This document shows positions 1 to 5,381 of a DNA stretch of 6,391 nt, in pieces. Made by a program: the position numbers and the translations under genes. The DNA comes from Planctomycetota bacterium. GTDB taxonomy: Bacteria > Planctomycetota > Planctomycetia > Pirellulales > Thermoguttaceae. The notes below the pieces were generated by a model, which saw nothing but the letters and a program-made list of their open reading frames with translations, had not been told where the DNA came from and made no database searches. The stretch lies in contig JAHIKV010000222.1 in assembly GCA_018897395.1 (NCBI GenBank), positions 1 through 6,391 on the forward strand, given 5' to 3'. The number at the start of each line of letters is the position of its first letter. Positions within the stretch are counted from its first letter, which is position 1.

Positions 1-93
1 CAGCCCTTCGATGGCCGTTTTCGTGGTCTTAGGTGTCGGGTGGTCGGCCGTCGTGACGGACTCTCCAGCAGTCTCGCGCGTCGGTTGATCCAT
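1..93 (-). CDS. 5' end of a minus-strand gene, product unknown (partial)
   Basis: Thirty-one codons from an ATG at 93-91 stay open to the left edge. They encode a Thr/Pro/Glu-rich, apparently disordered N-terminus beginning MDQPTRETAGES. Support comes from a Shine-Dalgarno-like AAGGAA about eight bases before the ATG, a candidate promoter at 147-174, and about 70% G or C at third codon positions. No domain is visible in this short piece, so no function can be given. The plus strand is also open across 1-201, but that reading is Arg-rich and lacks the third-position bias, so I prefer the minus strand. Confidence 0.45.
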   Translation of the reverse strand, partial: MDQPTRETAGESVTTADHPTPKTTKTAIEGL

Positions 94-456
94 GACGAGA
101 TTCCTTATTCCGTTAGGAGTAGATATGGGGATCCTTCCTACTATATATTGTATCTCACGCCAGAGCGGCCACAATATACAGTCGAGATCGGTCAAGTTTA
201 ACGATTTCTTTACCTTGGTCAACCGTCCCTTTTAGAGTTTCCATAAAGCCCTGAGCAGAGCGGAGTTGCGCGACCTGCCACCCGTTGGAGTCATGCCCGC
301 CGCCGCCGGGGCCAAGGTGCGAAAAACCCTTGTTTTTCCGAAGTTTGGGAATTCCCGGACTGTTGGCGGGCGGAACACTCGCATAACTGTTCTTTTTTAC
401 GGATAATGCCGAAGAGGCGATAAGATGAATAGACCGGATGCCAAGAGGAAGACGAC
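94..456. other. Gene-poor stretch upstream of mntA-hepT
   Basis: No convincing complete gene is present. On the minus strand one frame is open up to a stop at 157-155. Its last fifty residues, after a GPGGGGHDSNGW segment, look moderately protein-like, but no credible start codon with a ribosome binding site precedes them and third-position composition is neutral. It may be a gene remnant or chance. Two inverted repeats lie near the operon: GAAAAAC / GTTTTTC at 321-338 (7 bp stem, 4-base loop) and the perfect 10-base palindrome GGGAATTCCC at 347-356. They could be operator sites or transcript hairpins. GATAAT at 402-407 resembles a -10 box, but no good -35 is spaced correctly. Confidence 0.4.
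147..174 (-). promoter_or_regulatory. Candidate sigma-70-type promoter for the gene starting at 93
   Basis: On the minus strand, TTGTGG (174-169) and TACAAT (152-147) are separated by 16 bases. The -10 box is close to consensus, the -35 box is only partial. A start near 140 would give a leader of roughly 50 bases ahead of the ATG at 93. This is pattern matching only. Confidence 0.35.
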
Positions 457-460
457 ATGA
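425..460 (+). other. Possible 11-codon leader ORF overlapping the mntA start
   Basis: An ATG at 425 opens an 11-residue frame (MNRPDAKRKTT) whose TGA at 458-460 overlaps the mntA ATG at 457 in an ATGA arrangement. It has its own AAGAGG (412-417) seven bases upstream, and its coding sequence contains the AAGAGG (443-448) that serves mntA. This geometry would suit translational coupling. A frame this short can arise by chance, so it is recorded as a possibility only. Confidence 0.25.
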
Positions 461-771
461 AAACACGCATTCCGATTGACGGCGAATGTATTGCGGCGTT
501 TTGCCGAAAGCACCGGATCGAGAAGTTGTCTTTCTTCGGGTCCGTATTGCGCGACGATTTCCGCCCCGACAGCGACGTGGACGTGTTGGTCAGCTTTGCT
601 CGGGGGGTGCATTGGGGCCTGCTCGACTTTGTGCGCATGTCGGAAGAACTTGCCGCGATCTTGGGGCGGAAAGTCGATCTGGTCGAGCGGCAATCGGTCG
701 AGCAAAGCGAAAATTACATCCGACGCCGATACATTTTGGAATCCGCGGAGCCGGTTTATGTGGCGGGATGA
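457..771 (+). CDS. mntA: MntA-type minimal nucleotidyltransferase antitoxin
   Basis: This 104-residue protein is a minimal nucleotidyltransferase of the DNA polymerase beta superfamily. The signature GSX10DXD is exact: Gly28-Ser29, then Asp40 and Asp42 in DSDVDVLV. A third likely metal-binding acid is Asp74 in KVDLVE. In characterised MntA/HepT pairs the antitoxin inactivates its toxin by transferring AMP from ATP to a tyrosine in the HEPN active site. The ATG at 457 has AAGAGG eight bases upstream, and the length is usual for the family. The 3' end overlaps hepT by 14 bases, so the two are almost certainly co-translated. All catalytic residues are present, so activity is expected. The family call is firm; the AMP-transfer mechanism is inferred from homologues. 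Confidence 0.9.
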   Translation: MKTRIPIDGECIAAFCRKHRIEKLSFFGSVLRDDFRPDSDVDVLVSFARGVHWGLLDFVRMSEELAAILGRKVDLVERQSVEQSENYIRRRYILESAEPVYVAG

Positions 772-1102
772 AGCCTATCTGCTCGACATGCTCTTGGCGG
801 GCCGCAAGATTCGCGCGTTCACGGCGGACGTCGACGAAAACCGGTTTCGGACGGATGAAGTCTTGCAACATGCCGTCATGCGGCTGATTCAGATTATTGG
901 TGAGGCTGCCCGCAAGATATCGTCCGATTTTCGGCAGTCGCACCCGGAAATCCCGTGGCGGGACATTGTGGGAATGCGTCACCTGTTGGTCCACGAGTAC
1001 TTCCGAATCGTGCCGGAAAAGGTTTGGGAAGTCGTGGAGAGAGACCTGTCTGACTTGATTACAATGATCGAGCCGCTCGTTCCGCCCGATAGCCCGGCAT
1101 AA
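758..1102 (+). CDS. hepT: HepT-type HEPN ribonuclease toxin (DUF86 family)
   Basis: This 114-residue all-helical HEPN-domain protein is the toxin partner of mntA. The RX4HXY motif is intact in MRHLLVHEYF: Arg74, His79 and Tyr81. Arg and His form the RNase site at the dimer interface, and the Tyr is the residue AMPylated by MntA in studied systems. Characterised HepT toxins cleave RNA, with mRNA or tRNA 3' ends reported depending on the system. I chose the ATG at 758, which lies inside the end of mntA, because the protein then begins WRDEAYLLDMLLAGRKI, the usual HepT start. The same frame is open back to 476, but there it only reads mntA out of frame. The order antitoxin then toxin with overlap is typical. 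A repeat doublet follows 23 bases after the stop. Confidence 0.9.
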   Translation: MWRDEAYLLDMLLAGRKIRAFTADVDENRFRTDEVLQHAVMRLIQIIGEAARKISSDFRQSHPEIPWRDIVGMRHLLVHEYFRIVPEKVWEVVERDLSDLITMIEPLVPPDSPA

Positions 1103-1125
1103 AGCCGCGCTGGGGCGGTCTAGTA

Positions 1126-1186
1126 GTAGGGTGCGTCCACGACGCACCGATATTCTGCGTTGTGGTGCGTCGCGGACGCACCCTAC
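1126..1186. repeat. REP/BIME-like hairpin doublet 1 (GTAG...CTAC)
   Basis: GTAG at 1126-1129 is followed by a perfect 8 bp hairpin, GGTGCGTC (1130-1137), loop CAC, GACGCACC (1141-1148). After a 15-base spacer the same hairpin recurs in inverted order: GGTGCGTC (1164-1171), loop GCG, GACGCACC (1175-1182), then CTAC (1183-1186). The two halves can also pair with each other to form one long hairpin. A GTAG tetranucleotide 5' of a palindrome, present as an inverted pair, is the known architecture of REP/BIME elements mobilised by RAYT transposases. It fills the gap between the convergent 3' ends of hepT and the prepilin gene and could act as a bidirectional transcript end; no T-run is present. 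Confidence 0.8.
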
Positions 1187-1191
1187 CAATT

Positions 1192-2448
1192 TCACCGCGG
1201 CAAGAAGTCCTGAACCACGGTCACTTCGCGGACCTGACGGCTGTCCGGCTCGAAGACCCGGATCTTCACCTGAATCCCCCGCAACGGGATCGGATACGGC
1301 GGCGGATAGAGCTTCTCGGCATCGTCGTCAACGATGCCGTCGGTGTTGTCGTCGATGCCGTTGTTCCAATTAGGGTGGTAATTGGTGGTCGACCAGGTGT
1401 CGTAGACCCGCGCGGTAGTGTCTGATCCCGTTATGGTTTGACCAGGATGATTTAATCCTCTCAGCGACGACAACTCGTCGTAACCGAGGTCTACGTAATC
1501 ATTTTGAAGCGGATCCCACGCCTTCACGTCGAAGCCGATCACGTTGGTCAGGATCACGTCGTCGGAAACGCGATTACGTGTAGCATCAAGTATAAACTGA
1601 TTGTCCGGGAGGCGATAACCGTCTGCATTCGTCCATAAATCGAGGGCCGATACTGGATGAGGCGGCGGCGGCGGTGGCAGTTGCTCGGTGCTCCATCCCG
1701 TGGATGAACATTCCCACAGAGTCGGCAGCGTGGGGAATTCAGTTGTACCCACCGTCCATTGCCACAGGCGAACGTCGCAGGGGAACGTCGCCGGATGGGC
1801 AAATCGGCACTCGCGGCGGGTCAGGTCGCCAAGAGTATTGGGGGCATATCCAATTATTGTCCCTCCCGCATCGTATAACGCACGCGCTGAAATGTCGTAA
1901 TTTGCGTAATAGTTCGTGGTGCCGGGAGGAGGAGGAATTGTAACGTTCGGGGCGACCAGCAGCACACGACGGTGGAGCGTCCGGCCGCGGAGGAACCATG
2001 CCACTTCGGCCACGTCCGATTGGATTGTGGTGATGCCGAACCTGCCGATGAACGGTTTGCCGGTCGTCGTCCGCGTGGTGAACATCAGGATGTCGTCGAA
2101 ATCGCCCACCGTCGTATCGGTGCCGCCGGTGTCGCTGTTGACGGCAATGCCGGAATTTGTAAGCGCCGGCCCTTCGATGTACTCGAAATAGCCCTCGTTG
2201 TTTTCGGGCTTCAGCGGCGGGCATACCGTGGCGGTGATTCCGGCCAGGTCCATTTGCAGCCGGGTCTCGGCCAGACGCAGCCGGTCGGCCGCCTCGAGCA
2301 TCGAGCGGCTGTCGGTTATGCCCTCGGCCACCCGGCCGAACATCACCGCCACCGCGCCCATCAGCAGCAGGGCCAAAGTAGTGGCCACCAAAATCTCGAC
2401 CAGCGTGAAGCCGGTTCGACGGAATCGCACCAGAACGGGCCGTTTCAT
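1192..2448 (-). CDS. Prepilin-type protein, GspJ/PulJ-like minor pseudopilin
   Basis: This 418-residue protein has a textbook type IV prepilin N-terminus: a short basic leader with cleavage expected between Gly13 and Phe14, Glu18 at mature position +5, and a hydrophobic helix at about 14-36. The following RLRLAETRLQMDL helix and the C-terminal strands VILTNVIGFDVKAWDP (298-313) and GIQVKIRVFEPDSR (391-404) fit GspJ-like minor pseudopilins of type II secretion or related pili. Inserts lengthen it well beyond the roughly 200 residues of classic GspJ: a proline run near 258-263 and an acidic loop DDNTDGIVDDD (366-376) resembling an EF-hand calcium site. I chose ATG 2448 because AGAGG lies five bases upstream; the frame extends to 2490 but would translate the repeat there. 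No other pilus genes are adjacent. Substrate and exact role are unknown. Confidence 0.85.
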   Translation of the reverse strand: MKRPVLVRFRRTGFTLVEILVATTLALLLMGAVAVMFGRVAEGITDSRSMLEAADRLRLAETRLQMDLAGITATVCPPLKPENNEGYFEYIEGPALTNSGIAVNSDTGGTDTTVGDFDDILMFTTRTTTGKPFIGRFGITTIQSDVAEVAWFLRGRTLHRRVLLVAPNVTIPPPPGTTNYYANYDISARALYDAGGTIIGYAPNTLGDLTRRECRFAHPATFPCDVRLWQWTVGTTEFPTLPTLWECSSTGWSTEQLPPPPPPHPVSALDLWTNADGYRLPDNQFILDATRNRVSDDVILTNVIGFDVKAWDPLQNDYVDLGYDELSSLRGLNHPGQTITGSDTTARVYDTWSTTNYHPNWNNGIDDNTDGIVDDDAEKLYPPPYPIPLRGIQVKIRVFEPDSRQVREVTVVQDFLPR

Positions 2449-2453
2449 TATGA

Positions 2454-2464
2454 CCTCTTCTCCT
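2454..2464 (-). promoter_or_regulatory. Ribosome binding site that fixes the prepilin start
   Basis: On the minus strand AGGAGAAGAGG (2464-2454) ends five bases before the ATG at 2448. The alternative ATG at 2490 lies inside the repeat at 2472-2550 and has no comparable site. Confidence 0.65.
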
Positions 2465-2471
2465 TGACCTC

Positions 2472-2550
2472 GTAGGTTATGCTTCAGCATAACATCGAAT
2501 CGGTCGATCGAGCCGTTATGCGAAAGATGTTATGCTAAAGCATAACCTAC
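2472..2550. repeat. REP/BIME-like hairpin doublet 2 (GTAG...CTAC)
   Basis: GTAG (2472-2475) precedes GTTATGC (2476-2482), loop TTCA, GCATAAC (2487-2493). After a 35-base spacer comes the inverted half: GTTATGC (2529-2535), loop TAAA, GCATAAC (2540-2546), then CTAC (2547-2550). The stem sequence is unrelated to doublet 1, but the layout is the same. It sits 23 bases upstream of the prepilin ATG, so it would lie in the 5' untranslated RNA and next to the ribosome binding site. No target-site duplication is visible at its ends. Confidence 0.8.
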
Positions 2551-2850
2551 GCGTCCTAATCCATCCCTCCCCCGGCTGGAGAGGGGGCCGGAACATCTTG
2601 CCCAACGACGGCCGGCCCGCTTGCCTCTATTAGTATATTCGACCCCGAATTGCCGGAAAAGTCAACCGATTCTTCCGGCTTAGGAGCGAGGGGTTTTTCA
2701 AGCCGGGTTTGACACCTCTCCATTCGTGACATAAGGTTCAGTTGCGGGGGCGCTTGTCTGTATTACTCTCCTTGATGGTCCGCTTGCCCCGCGATTCGTT
2801 GCTCTTACTGCTTGCGAGCGCGACGGTTGCACGGCGGGGGGGGCAGAGCC
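2551..2850. other. Intergenic region between divergent prepilin and PilZ-like genes
   Basis: It holds no supported gene. A GC-rich imperfect hairpin lies at about 2565-2591 (CCCTCC / GGAGAGGG, or CCGGC / GCCGG). On the minus strand TATACT (2637-2632) resembles a -10 box for the prepilin gene, but the TTGACT upstream (2665-2660) is 22 bases away, too far for a standard promoter. On the plus strand a better promoter candidate is listed at 2709-2737. Confidence 0.5.
2709..2737 (+). promoter_or_regulatory. Candidate sigma-70-type promoter for the PilZ-like gene
   Basis: A perfect -35 box TTGACA (2709-2714) is followed after 17 bases by TAAGGT (2732-2737), which keeps the important TA and final T of the -10 box. 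Transcription would start near 2745, giving a leader of about 105 bases before the ATG at 2851. Confidence 0.45.
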
Positions 2851-3288
2851 ATGGAACTGACCATGCCGCAGCTTGATTTTCTCGATCGGCAAGACGCTCG
2901 GATCGACGACGAGGTGAAGGCCCAGGTCTTGGGTTTGTTGACGGTGCTCTATCCGCGCAATGACCTGATTGAACGCCGCCGCGACACCCGCTATCCGTTC
3001 CCCTGCCTGGTCCACCTTACGCCGGTGGCCGACGACGGCTTCACGCCGCTCGACGAGACGGTGGTGGTCGTGGGCCGGCACCTCTCCGAACACGGTTTGG
3101 GCTTCTATCACCAAACCCCCCTGCCGCATCGCCGCATGATCGTCTCGCTGGAGGTCGGCAAGGGGCGTTGGTTCGGGTTCCTGATCGACCTGAATTGGTG
3201 CCGATTCACCAAGGACGGTTGGTACGAAAGCGGCGGCCGGTTCCTCCAGGCGGTCAACTCGCCGATGGAGAAGCAACGATCCGGTTAG
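2851..3288 (+). CDS. PilZ-like domain protein with an altered second motif
   Basis: This 145-residue soluble protein looks like a single PilZ domain, a beta barrel that in canonical members binds cyclic di-GMP. The first motif RxxxR is present as R43-R-D-T-R47 at the start of the barrel. The second, normally [D/N]xSxxG, appears as H77-L-S79-E-H-G82, with His replacing the acidic or amide residue, so binding may be weakened or changed. The C-terminal half (WFGFLIDLNWCRFTKDGWYESGGRF) ends in strands consistent with the fold. The first 40 residues are a helical extension. The start is uncertain: ATG 2851 follows a G-rich run (2836-2843), and ATG 2863 is also possible; the frame opens at a TTG at 2812. 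It is alone on its strand and convergent with the hydrolase. The distant alternative is another small beta-barrel family. Confidence 0.65.
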   Translation: MELTMPQLDFLDRQDARIDDEVKAQVLGLLTVLYPRNDLIERRRDTRYPFPCLVHLTPVADDGFTPLDETVVVVGRHLSEHGLGFYHQTPLPHRRMIVSLEVGKGRWFGFLIDLNWCRFTKDGWYESGGRFLQAVNSPMEKQRSG

Positions 3289-3308
3289 CCGGCGGGCGTT
3301 CGGCCGGC
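3288..3308. terminator. Hairpin between convergent PilZ-like and hydrolase genes
   Basis: GCCGGC (3288-3293) pairs with GCCGGC (3303-3308) around a nine-base loop, followed on the plus strand by GTCATTTT. It begins at the PilZ-like stop codon and ends just before the probable ancestral hydrolase stop at 3310-3312. The T-run is short, so terminator function is only plausible. Confidence 0.35.
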
Positions 3309-3309
3309 G

Positions 3310-3399
3310 TCATTTTCCGTGCGCGGCGTAGAACTCGATCAACTCGCGCAGGTTCACTTTCGCGTACGGCTCGTCGCAGGCGGGCCCGACCAGCGCCGG
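3310..3399 (-). pseudogene. Out-of-frame original C-terminus of the hydrolase
   Basis: In the frame one base off from the hydrolase, codons 3399-3313 encode 29 residues starting PALVGPACDEPYAKVNLREL and ending FYAAHGK, with a TGA at 3312-3310. About 90% of their third positions are G or C, whereas the hydrolase frame in the same stretch reads an Arg/Ser-rich tail with ordinary third positions. No start codon or ribosome binding site serves this piece separately. The simplest reading is loss of one base near GGACGACC, which cut the native protein of about 618 residues short. A sequencing error would look the same. Confidence 0.6.
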
Positions 3400-5165
3400 T
3401 CGTCCAGGCGATCCAATGCGAAGTTCACCGCCGCCGAGAAGACGCGGTGCAGGTCCGTCTGTTCGACCTCTTCCCGGGGCATGTCCGCCGGCGGCTCGAA
3501 CAGGGCGTCGAGCGCCGGCGTGTTGGCCTGCCAGCCGCGGAATTTAATCGTTCCCTTGACGCCCGCCACGGCGAAAGAAGCCGTCTCCGGCGTGCGGCCG
3601 TCGTCGCGGAAGCCGATGAGTATTTCGCCCGGCGCTCGCGCCTGCTCGGCGGCCGTAATGCGGATGGCGCGACCGCCGGCCGCGGCTTTATGGGGGACGT
3701 CCTCGACGTTGATCCATTGCTGAAGCGCGTGTGGGGCCATTGCGAATCCCCCCACCGCCCCGGCCAGCGTGCGTAGCCCGACCAACCGCCGCGGATCGAC
3801 GTGCCCGAGCGGCCGGCTGCCGGCGACGGGGTTTTTCGTCCCTGCCAGCACCTTCTTTCCACCGGCGACCAGCCAGGGGAAACGGCACTGGCCCATCGCA
3901 AGCTCTCCGAGGCCGGACACTTTGCAGCGGAGCGAAAATGTTTCGTTCTCGCCGCGGACCAGCCGCGCTTGGACCTCGATCGGACGTTTCCCCGGCAGCG
4001 TCGCCGACACTTCCACGTCGGCGTAGTGGCATCGGCCCGGCGCCGGTTCGGCGGCCAGCATGGCGACCGCTTGCTGTAAGAAGGAGACCAGCCGTTGCAA
4101 CGGGGATAATTGAGGGCCGGCCGCTTCCTGAGGGCTGGCCGCTTCAGCGGCCAGTGAATTAGCCTCACGCGCGGCCTCCGGCAAATCCCGTGCGAAGAAG
4201 TCGGCCGTCATCCGCAACGCGCGGGGCAGCTCGGCCATCGCCGTGTAATGGCCGAGACCCTCGAGCCAGACCACGCGGTCGGCGATTCCCAACGCCTCGG
4301 CGAGTTTCTCGGTACACTCGCGGGGAATCACCTCGTCCTCGGCGGCGCCCAGCATCAGCACCCGGCCGTCCCGGGCGCGATCTCGCAAGGCCGGAGCGAA
4401 ACGGAGCGGATCGACCAAGGCGATCATCTTCTCCACCTCCGCGCGCCCGTCCGGCGGCAGTTGTTGGATCATCTCGCTGAGCGTGCGGGTTTCGCGGGCG
4501 TGGTGGATGATCCGCGGCAGATCTCCGCCGGCCAGCAGCAGCCCCGCCCGATGCAACCGCGGCTCGGCCCCGGCGGCCGAGGCGGCCACAATGCCGCCGA
4601 GGCTGATGCCCGTGATGCCGATCCGCTCGGGGTCGATCTCCCGCCGCGAGGCCAGCAGATCGACCGTCCGCCGGACGTCCTCGCCCGCCTGCTTGATCGC
4701 GCCGAGGAACAATTTTGGGTTTTCGGCCAGCGCGATTGGCCCCTTTGGCAATCCGCGCGGGCCGTAGTAGGGGAGCTTGAACGAAATGGCCGGTATGCCC
4801 CGCGAGGCAAGCACCGAACAGACCAGATCGGTCAGCGGCTCGTTGCCGTCGAGGATGTGCAGGCAGATGACCGCCGGATATTTGACGCCTGGCTGAAGAT
4901 TTTTCGGGAGGTAGTAATCGGCGGGGATGGTGTTGTTTTGCTCGACCGGCGTGACCACCGGCGACGGATATGTTATCCGAAAGATGCGGAACTCCGCCCG
5001 CTCGGCCAGTGGACGGATGCGATACTCGAACGGGGCGTTGTTGTAGGTCTTCGAGACGGCGACGGTCTCCGCCGACGGCTCCCGGCAACGCGCCTCGACG
5101 GCGGCCGAGAGCAAAACGGCCAACCCGATCCCCACTGCCGGCCAGCGGCTCGAACGGACTCGCAT
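3354..5165 (-). CDS. Secreted alpha/beta hydrolase with C-terminal extra domain, probable 3' frameshift
   Basis: This 603-residue exported serine hydrolase has a Sec signal peptide (basic start, hydrophobic 9-23, cleavage near Ala25). The hydrolase domain spans about 60-328: the strand YPAVICLHILDG (96-107), nucleophile Ser188 in GISLGG, likely acid Asp277 in GAAEDEVIP and His306 in GLGHYT. This triad order matches dienelactone hydrolase-like and acetyl-esterase-like enzymes; the substrate is unknown. An Ala/Pro-rich linker follows, with a tandem EAASPQ-EAAGPQ (341-352), then about 250 residues of predicted beta structure that faintly recall LolA-like lipoprotein-carrier folds (weak inference). 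ATG 5165 is chosen for its strong AAGGAGGA; the frame opens at 5231. Near 3399-3407 coding character moves to another frame that ends at 3310, so the terminal twelve or so residues of the listed product are probably not native. Confidence 0.85.
   Translation of the reverse strand: MRVRSSRWPAVGIGLAVLLSAAVEARCREPSAETVAVSKTYNNAPFEYRIRPLAERAEFRIFRITYPSPVVTPVEQNNTIPADYYLPKNLQPGVKYPAVICLHILDGNEPLTDLVCSVLASRGIPAISFKLPYYGPRGLPKGPIALAENPKLFLGAIKQAGEDVRRTVDLLASRREIDPERIGITGISLGGIVAASAAGAEPRLHRAGLLLAGGDLPRIIHHARETRTLSEMIQQLPPDGRAEVEKMIALVDPLRFAPALRDRARDGRVLMLGAAEDEVIPRECTEKLAEALGIADRVVWLEGLGHYTAMAELPRALRMTADFFARDLPEAAREANSLAAEAASPQEAAGPQLSPLQRLVSFLQQAVAMLAAEPAPGRCHYADVEVSATLPGKRPIEVQARLVRGENETFSLRCKVSGLGELAMGQCRFPWLVAGGKKVLAGTKNPVAGSRPLGHVDPRRLVGLRTLAGAVGGFAMAPHALQQWINVEDVPHKAAAGGRAIRITAAEQARAPGEILIGFRDDGRTPETASFAVAGVKGTIKFRGWQANTPALDALFEPPADMPREEVEQTDLHRVFSAAVNFALDRLDDRRWSGPPATSRTRK
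4112..4154. repeat. Tandem 18-base repeat and palindrome in the hydrolase linker
   Basis: Two adjacent 18-base units (4112-4129 and 4130-4147) match at 15 positions and encode the tandem EAASPQ-EAAGPQ. The second unit runs into a perfect inverted repeat CTGGCCGCT (4135-4143), loop TC, AGCGGCCAG (4146-4154). It falls exactly in the interdomain linker, where insertions are tolerated. Confidence 0.6.
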
Positions 5166-5170
5166 TGCGA

Positions 5171-5178
5171 TCCTCCTT
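5171..5178 (-). promoter_or_regulatory. Strong Shine-Dalgarno that fixes the hydrolase start
   Basis: On the minus strand AAGGAGGA (5178-5171) lies five bases before the ATG at 5165. It is nearly fully complementary to the 16S rRNA tail and decides for this start over the in-frame ATG at 5231. Confidence 0.75.
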
Positions 5179-5301
5179 GTTATTATTGAGTCAAATGACC
5201 TCAGGATGCCATATTCGGGGCGAAAAAGCAAGTTTCCGACGGTTGCCGATCGTTGGACCGAAGATTATGCTTGTGGGTCGTGGAACCACATATTCTTGGT
5301 T

Positions 5302-5358
5302 GCCGCTTGCGGTTTCGCGCCGAGATGATAGCCGCTTGCGGTTTCGCGCCCGGCGCGA
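5302..5358. repeat. Two direct copies of a 20-base repeat upstream of the CAAX protease gene
   Basis: GCCGCTTGCGGTTTCGCGCC occurs perfectly at 5302-5321 and 5331-5350, nine bases apart. Each copy holds a small hairpin CCGC-TT-GCGG. The second copy continues into TCGCGC (5344-5349), loop CCG, GCGCGA (5353-5358). It lies between the divergent hydrolase and CAAX protease genes, in the leader of the latter. I believe similar CCGCTTGCGGTTT units are dispersed in planctomycete genomes, but cannot verify that here. Confidence 0.7.
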
Positions 5359-5381
5359 CCAATGGAAAGCGGCTTTATGTT

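Noticed and set aside
1..201. Plus-strand open frame as the 3' end of a gene
   Set aside because: The reading is Arg-rich over 1-90 and lacks third-position GC bias; the minus strand has a start, ribosome site and promoter candidate. The plus reading cannot be fully excluded.
476..757. Extension of hepT back to 476
   Set aside because: This part only reads mntA in another frame; HepT proteins begin at the equivalent of 758.
2449..2490. Fourteen extra N-terminal residues for the prepilin
   Set aside because: They would be encoded partly by the REP doublet; a prepilin leader with a good ribosome site starts at 2448.
4165..5088. 307-codon minus-strand open frame
   Set aside because: It is an out-of-frame shadow of the hydrolase with an Arg/Gly/Ala-rich product.
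4248..5189. Long open frame of 313 codons on the plus strand
   Set aside because: It is antisense to the hydrolase domain, which has a clear signal peptide, catalytic triad and ribosome site. The antisense product is Arg/Gly-rich, as expected in high-GC DNA.
5302..5350. Direct repeats considered as a CRISPR array
   Set aside because: Only two copies with a 9-base spacer and no cas genes; repeat and spacer sizes do not fit.
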